Assembly: GCA_003230355.1 (NCBI GenBank)
Contig: QIDD01000046.1
Span: 1-6,882, forward strand
Direction: 5' to 3'
DNA from: Methanobacteriota archaeon
GTDB taxonomy: Archaea > Hydrothermarchaeota > Hydrothermarchaeia > Hydrothermarchaeales > SZUA-236
DNA: 6,882 nt
Below are positions 1-3,674 of this stretch, in pieces. A program made the translations under genes and the position numbers. Position 1 is the first letter of the stretch. Each line of letters starts with the position of its first letter. The notes under the pieces are model-generated. The model saw nothing but the letters and a program-made list of their open reading frames with translations, did no database searches and was not told where the DNA came from.

Positions 1-1
1 A

Positions 2-520
2 AAAGGCCTGGTTGTAATTGACATTCCAAACAACCCTGCCGGAAGCGAAGACACACCGCCCCATAACCCGGAGTCTGATCTGAAAAGCCTTGTTGGCTCT
101 TTACCAGTTCCAGATAACATTGATCAGGACAAGCTGAGGCGCGCCTTTGAACTTATCGATGAAGGCTTTATGGAGGAATATGAAAAAAGCCTCAATGCAC
201 TTACAAGTGCAGACCTAAAGGACATCGATTTATTCAAGCTTAACACCCGCCGCTCTGAGATGTCGATTCTGGCGTTTATCCTGAAAAGCACCGCTGACGG
301 CGCTAAAAAGACCCAGATACTTTATGAGGCTAATCTAAGCGGGAAACAGATGAAAAACTACCTAACATTTCTCATTAACTCAGGATGCATTGAAGAGCGG
401 GCAGGCAAGAAAAAGAGCGCAGTCTATTATACTACTGCAAAGGGAAAGGTGTTTTTGACTTATTGGACGAAGATTCTCTCTCTCTTTGAATCTCCTCATG
501 AGGAGGATGGACAAGTCTGA
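2..520 (+). CDS. Winged-helix DNA-binding protein, C-terminal part (5' end outside window)
   Basis: The frame is open from base 2, the first complete codon, to the TGA at 518-520. The gene therefore enters from the left, and the internal ATG at 170 is not its start. 172 residues are visible. Residues 1-82 are hydrophilic with a Pro/Asn-rich stretch and I cannot assign them. From about residue 83 to 158 there is a winged helix: a first helix (MSILAFIL), a GAKKTQILYEANLS helix-turn-helix, a recognition helix around KQMKNYLTFL, and a wing ending in YYTTAKGKVFL. This pattern is typical of the archaeal HTH_45-like winged-helix family, which binds DNA in the cytoplasm. The protein is probably a transcription regulator, perhaps with an N-terminal sensor or ATPase domain off the window. 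Its last 89 bases overlap the oppositely oriented RHH gene. Family confidence is good; its target is unknown. Confidence 0.8.
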   Translation, partial: KGLVVIDIPNNPAGSEDTPPHNPESDLKSLVGSLPVPDNIDQDKLRRAFELIDEGFMEEYEKSLNALTSADLKDIDLFKLNTRRSEMSILAFILKSTADGAKKTQILYEANLSGKQMKNYLTFLINSGCIEERAGKKKSAVYYTTAKGKVFLTYWTKILSLFESPHEEDGQV

Positions 521-680
521 ACTCTTGCTCGCGATTTTCCTTTAAAAGCAGATTCAACGCATGCCTCAAGGCGTCTGCATAACTAACATAACAGCCTTCT
601 TTTACAAGCTCCTCCAACCCATTTGCCATGTTCTCAGACATTTTAACTCTAAAAACCCGCACCACATGTCCTCTAGCCAT
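432..680 (-). CDS. Ribbon-helix-helix (RHH/CopG-like) DNA-binding protein
   Basis: This is an 82-residue protein. Residues 6-13 (VVRVFRVK) form the expected DNA-contacting strand, residues 15-28 helix A and residues 33-48 (SYADALRHALNLLLKE) helix B, which is the usual RHH layout. Such proteins act as dimers that insert a beta ribbon into the major groove, and many are autorepressors or antitoxins. The ATG at 680 is preferred because a TATA-like box lies about 25 bases upstream, which would give a leaderless mRNA. An upstream in-frame ATG is closed by TAG. The tail from about residue 54 is hydrophilic and encoded antisense to the end of the winged-helix gene, so it is probably an unstructured extension. 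No toxin gene adjoins it. The divergent partner is the gene at 808. Confidence 0.75.
   Translation of the reverse strand: MARGHVVRVFRVKMSENMANGLEELVKEGCYVSYADALRHALNLLLKENREQEFRLVHPPHEEIQRERESSSNKSKTPFPLQ
492..505. repeat. 14-bp perfect palindrome in convergent gene overlap
   Basis: CTCCTCATGAGGAG is its own reverse complement and lies inside the tail-to-tail overlap of the winged-helix and RHH genes. Both genes read it in an equivalent register, so each protein tail contains Pro-His-Glu-Glu. In either mRNA it could form a short stem near the 3' end, but the centre leaves only a small loop and no T-run follows it. The palindrome is seen directly; any role is inferred. Confidence 0.6.
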
Positions 681-701
681 ATCTTATACTATACCCCCAT
701 G

Positions 702-709
702 TTTAATAA
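702..709 (-). promoter_or_regulatory. TATA-like box of the RHH gene
   Basis: On the minus strand this reads TTATTAAA, preceded by a purine-rich BRE-like CAGAAAAC. Its centre is about 25 bases from the ATG at 680, so transcription should start at the start codon, as in leaderless archaeal genes. A TTCTAGAA palindrome at 726-733 lies just upstream and could be an operator, but this is weak. Confidence 0.5.
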
Positions 710-776
710 GTTTTCTGAAAGACTCTTCTAGAATATTGTTAATGTTTGGCTTTGTTTAATTTTTTTTAAAAAATCC

Positions 777-784
777 CTTAAATA
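777..784 (+). promoter_or_regulatory. TATA-like box of the small winged-helix gene
   Basis: CTTAAATA sits downstream of a T/A tract (TTTTTTAAAAAA at 762-773) that can serve as a BRE-like region. Its centre is about 27 bases before the ATG at 808, predicting a leaderless or nearly leaderless transcript. It shares the 127-base divergent region with the RHH promoter, so one regulator could act on both genes. Confidence 0.55.
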
Positions 785-807
785 CTTGGGACGTTGAAAA
801 AAGGGTT

Positions 808-1017
808 ATGGGCCAGTCAGATATAATTGATTTTCTAAGGGTGCATAAAAAAAGGTATTTTACTGAGCGCGAGATTCGAGGCGCCCTTGGAACGGCGGGG
901 TGTAAGGTGGCGCTGAAGAGTATGCGTAAATTCCCTCCAGAGGGTTTTGAATACCGGCGGGAGCGCATTTCAAAGCACTGGACCTTTACCTACTCCATAA
1001 CCCAGCCGAGGTCATAA
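808..1017 (+). CDS. Small winged-helix-like protein (69 aa)
   Basis: This is a compact basic protein. Helix 1 is at about residues 3-13 (QSDIIDFLRVH), helix 2 at 17-28 (YFTEREIRGALG) and a likely recognition helix at 29-42 (around KVALKSMRKF). Residues 47-62 (FEYRRERISKHWTFTY) form the expected beta wing. Small archaeal proteins with this plan are common and uncharacterised; they are presumed to bind DNA as dimers. The ATG is supported by the TATA-like box at 777-784. The gene is divergent from the RHH gene and convergent with the regulator ending at 1101. A 7-T run at 1066-1072 lies about 50 bases after the stop. No ligand-binding domain is present and the function is unknown. Confidence 0.7.
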   Translation: MGQSDIIDFLRVHKKRYFTEREIRGALGTAGCKVALKSMRKFPPEGFEYRRERISKHWTFTYSITQPRS

Positions 1018-1065
1018 GCTGGGAAAAGGGCTTCAGACTTAAATTTTGAATCCACTGTTTTAATG

Positions 1066-1072
1066 TTTTTTT
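1066..1072 (+). terminator. T-run, possible archaeal terminator
   Basis: Seven consecutive T bases lie in the 83-base convergent gap after the stop at 1017. Archaeal termination commonly uses oligo-T without a hairpin, and no convincing stem precedes this run. The minus strand of this gap has only short T runs, so the opposing gene has no clear terminator here. Confidence 0.4.
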
Positions 1073-1100
1073 AGAAAACTCGCGGATGTATGTGTGAGTG

Positions 1101-1583
1101 TTACTGATTCTCTTCATCTGAGCTGCTTTCAATTGTGACTTGTTCTTCTCCTTTTTCGTCCACTGTTTTTTCGATTCTTACCCGGTAGGGCATCTTGGGT
1201 GCTTTTGCTTTTTTACCTTCTTTTAAGCTGCTGTCGAGGTTTAGGAGTTTGTTGAGTTTGGATTCGATTCCGCCGATCTTCTTTTTAATCAGCTCGCCCG
1301 GCGGGATGGCTTCGTAGATGTAGGGTTTTTTCCCTGCGGCTTCTGTTGCGAGTTTTTCCCGTGTGACTGTGCCTTTTTTTGTCATCTCCGCTAGCGCTTC
1401 TCGTGTTGAGCTGGAGTAGAGGTTTGCGCCTTTTGAGATTTCCTGTGATGTGGAGGGGCCTTTTTTTCTGAGGTAGAGGTATATTTTGGATTTGGCTTCT
1501 GAGTCTAGGAAGAATTTGAGCACGCCGAGCATTGCTTCGTCGAGGTCTTCTTTTTCTGGGAGTGTGATTTTTATTTCTTTCAT
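1101..1583 (-). CDS. Archaeal winged-helix transcriptional regulator (160 aa)
   Basis: I start this at the ATG at 1583. The longer open frame to 1709 would place the promoter inside the gene, and its extra 42 residues resemble translated noncoding DNA. A TTTAAATA box lies about 27 bases before this ATG. The protein opens with a short strand (EIKITLPE) and an acidic helix. A helix-turn-helix follows at about residues 30-70: LDSEAKSKIYLYL, then TSQEISKGANL, then the recognition helix around SSSTREALAEM. The wing contains KKPYIYEAIPP at 86-95. A Lys-rich helix at 97-118 may dimerise, and the tail is acidic. The DSEAKxxIYxYLR, STxREAL and YIYEAIPPxEL signatures belong to a conserved euryarchaeal helix-turn-helix family, often labelled TrmB- or ArsR-like. 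No sugar-binding domain is present, so it is not full-length TrmB. Its targets are unknown. Confidence 0.82.
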   Translation of the reverse strand: MKEIKITLPEKEDLDEAMLGVLKFFLDSEAKSKIYLYLRKKGPSTSQEISKGANLYSSSTREALAEMTKKGTVTREKLATEAAGKKPYIYEAIPPGELIKKKIGGIESKLNKLLNLDSSLKEGKKAKAPKMPYRVRIEKTVDEKGEEQVTIESSSDEENQ

Positions 1584-1606
1584 GTTTTTAGTTGGTGTTT
1601 GGCAGG

Positions 1607-1614
1607 TATTTAAA
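1607..1614 (-). promoter_or_regulatory. TATA-like box of the 160-aa regulator
   Basis: The minus strand reads TTTAAATA, close to the ideal archaeal TATA element. Its centre is about 27 bases upstream of the ATG at 1583, predicting a leaderless mRNA. This position is the main argument for the shorter gene start. Confidence 0.65.
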
Positions 1615-1641
1615 TCTTGCTGTTTAGTCTCCGACAAAACA

Positions 1642-1649
1642 ACATAATA
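1642..1649 (+). promoter_or_regulatory. Possible TATA-like box of the VapB-like gene
   Basis: ACATAATA, preceded by an A-rich BRE-like stretch, would start transcription near 1671. That leaves a leader of about 19 bases holding the ribosome site at 1680-1684. A second A/T-rich candidate at 1657-1665 would start transcription too late to include that site. The choice is tentative. Confidence 0.3.
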
Positions 1650-1679
1650 CAGAAAGCCTAATAAACCCATAAAAAAACT

Positions 1680-1684
1680 GGTGA
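1680..1684 (+). promoter_or_regulatory. Ribosome binding site GGTGA that decides the start at 1690
   Basis: GGTGA lies five bases before the ATG at 1690. The GTG inside it (1681) is in frame and could be mistaken for a start codon, but it is better explained as part of the ribosome site. Confidence 0.6.
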
Positions 1685-1689
1685 AAGAC

Positions 1690-2043
1690 ATGCCCACAAT
1701 AGAGATCACAAAAGAAACACATCAAAAACTCATGAACCTGAAAAACCACTGGACCATCACATATAGACAGATAACAAACCAAAGGGCATTGGACAAAATC
1801 GAAAAACTAAAAGAAGAAATCTTCGGCTACACCTCAACCACGCCGCCAGAGCAAATCAGACAGATATCAAATCAGAAAAGTCGCAGCCAGCTCGAAGCGG
1901 AAAGCGAAAAATTCCAAAAAGAACTGCAAAAAATCGCTAGATCAGGAATAGACCTCGAACCGGGTTACACGATAAATGAGCACCTGAAAAAGATGGCCGA
2001 ATTAATAGACGAAAGCACGGAGATTGGAACGCCACTATTTTAA
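1690..2043 (+). CDS. VapB-like / antitoxin-like protein (117 aa), function unknown
   Basis: The N-terminus (PTIEITKETHQKLMNLK, residues 2-18) is the strand-plus-helix signature of small archaeal antitoxin-like DNA-binding proteins, which often begin xTIxVxxETxxKLxxLK. The rest differs from a minimal antitoxin. Residues 31-45 and 64-85 are charged helices (Lys/Glu/Gln-rich) that may form a coiled coil, and residues 93-110 form another helix. Start choice rests on the GGTGA five bases upstream. The gene is rich in A-ending codons (aaa, ata, aca), unlike the G/C-richer valS. No PIN, RelE or other toxin gene lies beside it: the flanking genes are a regulator on the opposite strand and a lipoprotein. 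It may be an orphan antitoxin or a stand-alone DNA-binding protein. Confidence 0.65.
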   Translation: MPTIEITKETHQKLMNLKNHWTITYRQITNQRALDKIEKLKEEIFGYTSTTPPEQIRQISNQKSRSQLEAESEKFQKELQKIARSGIDLEPGYTINEHLKKMAELIDESTEIGTPLF

Positions 2044-2048
2044 AAAAA
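2042..2048 (-). terminator. T-run terminator candidate after lipoprotein B
   Basis: On the minus strand there are seven T bases 18 to 24 bases past the TAG stop of lipoprotein B, typical of archaeal oligo-T termination. The run overlaps the stop codon of the convergent VapB-like gene by two bases. Only 22 bases separate the two genes. Confidence 0.5.
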
Positions 2049-2065
2049 TCACAGCGCTTTGAACA

Positions 2066-2962
2066 CTAACCCAGCTTAGAAATCACTGCACCCGTAACCT
2101 CATCTACAATCGCTTCAAGCTCCTCTATGGGTGTCAGCTCACCATATTTACTAACGCGCTGTGTCAATTGAGCTTGAATTCCAACATTTCCGACGGCAAC
2201 CCTCAAGAAAACTTGAGACTCCTTGCTATCCGAGATAACTATGTCGGTTAATACCTTTTTGTTTGCAGAATAACCCTTAAAAGTTGTCAGCTTCCAATTT
2301 TTGCTGTCAGCGCTTTGATTAGCGAAATGCGTCTCCTGAGCCCAAACCACGGCAGCAGCACTGCTGGGCTGAATATAAAACTCCACCTTTACAGACTTGG
2401 ATTTGCCGGGTTCAATAGGCTGCTTAGTGTATTTCTCAGCCCAATCACAGATGTCCAGACACAGGTCGTAGGGTCCGCGGCCGTCAGTGGTGTAGCCTGA
2501 AATATCACCCATGTATTGGCGGAGATTATCGGTTTTGCTGAGTTTGGGAGGTGGCGGAGTTGCCGGGAGTGTTGTAGTTGACGAGGTAGTCGTCGAAGTG
2601 GTGGAAGTGGTAGTTGCCTTTGCTAGGGTTGTTGGAGGCTGAGTTGTGGGTGGAAGCGTTGCTGGAGCAGCTGTTGTCTGCGGCGGCTGGGTTGCGGGCG
2701 CCCTCGTTGTAGGAGGCGCAGTTATCGGAGCACGCGTTGTTGGAGCAGGAGTTGCGGGCGCGTCTTCCTCGTCAACATCACATATCTTATTTGAGTTTTC
2801 ATCAAGACAGCAGGATGAGCCGGCCACGATATACGGTGGTGTGCATGTGATTTCAGAACCAACGATATCTGTTTCCCCCCCAGTGTCTCCGCTTGTTGAC
2901 AGACAGCCAGAGGCAAAAATAGCTAGAATTAGAATAACTACAACATCCCTTGTTTTAACCAC
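2066..2962 (-). CDS. Lipoprotein B: lipobox, Cys/Asn module, Thr-Pro linker, unknown C-terminal domain
   Basis: This is a predicted surface protein of 298 residues. A signal segment (VVVILILAIFASGC) ends in a lipobox with lipidated Cys20. Residues 40-66 hold a Cys module (C40, C51, C52, C61) with the string CCLDENSNKICD. Residues 68-140 are a Thr/Pro/Ala linker, probably O-glycosylated. Residues 141-298 are a mixed alpha/beta domain with C168 and C172, which I do not recognise. The start is a GTG, chosen because GAGGTGG lies five bases upstream and the signal peptide begins there. The next Met is residue 151. The gene follows its paralogue lipoprotein A after 95 bases, with its own promoter. 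Domain order suggests a membrane anchor, a stalk and an extracellular head. Head function is unknown; ligand binding is only a guess. Confidence 0.85.
   Translation of the reverse strand: MVKTRDVVVILILAIFASGCLSTSGDTGGETDIVGSEITCTPPYIVAGSSCCLDENSNKICDVDEEDAPATPAPTTRAPITAPPTTRAPATQPPQTTAAPATLPPTTQPPTTLAKATTTSTTSTTTSSTTTLPATPPPPKLSKTDNLRQYMGDISGYTTDGRGPYDLCLDICDWAEKYTKQPIEPGKSKSVKVEFYIQPSSAAAVVWAQETHFANQSADSKNWKLTTFKGYSANKKVLTDIVISDSKESQVFLRVAVGNVGIQAQLTQRVSKYGELTPIEELEAIVDEVTGAVISKLG
2543..2761 (-). repeat. Low-complexity Thr/Pro linker coding region of lipoprotein B
   Basis: This encodes residues 68-140. The first half alternates Pro, Ala and Thr (TTRAP- and PPTT-like units), and the second is a Thr/Ser tract. 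The DNA is degenerate rather than a perfect tandem repeat. Such linkers are commonly O-glycosylated stalks in archaeal surface proteins. Confidence 0.7.
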
Positions 2963-2967
2963 TTATT

Positions 2968-2974
2968 CCACCTC
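2968..2974 (-). promoter_or_regulatory. Strong ribosome binding site of lipoprotein B
   Basis: The minus strand reads GAGGTGG, ending five bases before the GTG start at 2962. It is the best ribosome site in the window and decides this non-ATG start. Confidence 0.75.
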
Positions 2975-3006
2975 AAATATCCTCTCTTTTGATTTTCTCC
3001 TGCAGC

Positions 3007-3016
3007 ATTTAAATAA
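3007..3016 (-). promoter_or_regulatory. TATA-like box of lipoprotein B
   Basis: The minus strand reads TTATTTAAAT, preceded by a BRE-like TAGAAAC. Transcription would start near 2985, giving a leader of about 23 bases that contains the GAGGTGG site. This suggests lipoprotein B can be expressed separately from the valS operon. Confidence 0.6.
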
Positions 3017-3043
3017 GTTTCTACCATGCGATGAAGCAAACAG

Positions 3044-3057
3044 AACTGGGCCCAGTT
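3044..3057. repeat. 14-bp perfect palindrome after lipoprotein A
   Basis: AACTGGGCCCAGTT directly abuts the TAA stop of lipoprotein A (3058-3060). It has no spacer, so it would fold only as a five-pair stem with a four-base loop, and no T-run follows. It could be a protein-binding site upstream of the lipoprotein B promoter, or an mRNA 3'-end structure. Confidence 0.55.
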
Positions 3058-3651
3058 TTATTGGCATGTGCAGGTGAGGGGTTCGCATTCCAGTCCTTGC
3101 GGACAATCATTTTGGCATATGCCATGGGGAAATTCATATCCTGCCGGGCCCTGGCTGCAGGGGTAAATACCGTCTGCTGGGTAAGTGTTTGTCGTTGTAC
3201 TGCTTGTAGTAGTTGTTGTAGTTGTCGGAGCACTGGTGGTGGTTGTCGTTGACGTGGTAGTCGTAGTTGTCGGAATAGATGTTGTCGTTGTTGATGATTC
3301 AGCAGTTGTCGAGGTTGATAATTCTGTAGTTGTAGGAGATGTTGTAGATGTTGTTTCTGGAAGTGTAGTTGGAGGCTGGGTCTGAGGCGAATGTGTTGCA
3401 GGCGCCGCGGTTGTCTGCGGAGGAGGAGGTGTTGACTCCTGGTTGTCGCAGAGGCTGTTTGAGTTGCGGTCGAGGCAGCACTCAGAGCCGTCGACAATAT
3501 ATGGCTGGTTGCATACGACATTTACGGAGGGAGATGTATCGCCGGCTGGGCCGCCATTTATTGACAGGCAGCCAGATGCAGCTAAAACCAACGCTAAAAC
3601 CAGCAGTAACACTGTTCCAGAGAGCCGGGAAGTCAACTGTCGATTGTCCAT
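3058..3651 (-). CDS. Lipoprotein A: lipobox, Cys/Asn module, long Thr linker, Cys-rich C-terminus
   Basis: This is a predicted surface lipoprotein of 197 residues. The signal segment at 12-27 (Leu/Val-rich) ends in LAASGC with lipidated Cys28. The module at 47-72 (C47, C58, C59, C68) matches that of lipoprotein B at 16 of 23 positions over C47-D69. Residues 73-157 are almost all Thr, Ser and Pro, including runs of six and seven Thr. The last 35 residues contain six Cys (165, 179, 183, 189, 194, 196), with a CPQGLEC motif and an ending CTCQ. This looks like a small disulfide-rich head. The ATG at 3651 is preceded by GGTGG with a nine-base spacer, and an in-frame TGA two codons upstream excludes a longer start. 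It begins 23 bases after valS, so it is probably cotranscribed. Function is unknown. Confidence 0.82.
   Translation of the reverse strand: MDNRQLTSRLSGTVLLLVLALVLAASGCLSINGGPAGDTSPSVNVVCNQPYIVDGSECCLDRNSNSLCDNQESTPPPPQTTAAPATHSPQTQPPTTLPETTSTTSPTTTELSTSTTAESSTTTTSIPTTTTTTSTTTTTSAPTTTTTTTSSTTTNTYPADGIYPCSQGPAGYEFPHGICQNDCPQGLECEPLTCTCQ
3181..3435 (-). repeat. Low-complexity Thr-rich tract of lipoprotein A
   Basis: This encodes residues 73-157, mostly Thr. Synonymous Thr codons are mixed (ACA, ACT, ACG and ACC occur side by side), so the tract is kept at the protein level rather than by simple codon slippage. The opposite strand is open as a poly-Val reading frame, which is an artefact. Confidence 0.75.
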
Positions 3652-3674
3652 CTTTCAAACCCACCATTCATTTT

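Noticed and set aside
137..146. AGGCGCGCCT palindrome
   Set aside because: It is inside coding sequence, short and without partners. No regulatory context.
756..968. 70-residue minus-strand frame opposite the small winged-helix gene
   Set aside because: It has no domain and overlaps a better-supported gene with a promoter.
1051..1169. Repeated 11-mer TCCACTGTTTT at 1051-1061 and 1159-1169
   Set aside because: Only two copies, one inside a coding region, in T-rich DNA. It is likely chance.
1584..1709. N-terminal extension of the winged-helix regulator with a hydrophobic segment suggesting membrane anchoring
   Set aside because: It would contain the TTTAAATA promoter and overlap the start of the divergent gene. 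The family-like sequence begins at MKEIKITLP.
2646..3077. 143-residue Gly/Val-rich plus-strand frame
   Set aside because: It is a shadow of the lipoprotein B linker and runs through that gene's promoter.
3185..3385. Poly-Val open frame on the plus strand resembling membrane segments
   Set aside because: It is the reverse complement of the Thr tract of lipoprotein A (ACN codons read as GTN). It is a compositional artefact.
3021..3521. Gln/Arg-rich 166-residue minus-strand frame
   Set aside because: It is an alternate frame of lipoprotein A. It has low complexity and lacks a signal peptide, which the true frame has together with a lipobox and ordered Cys.
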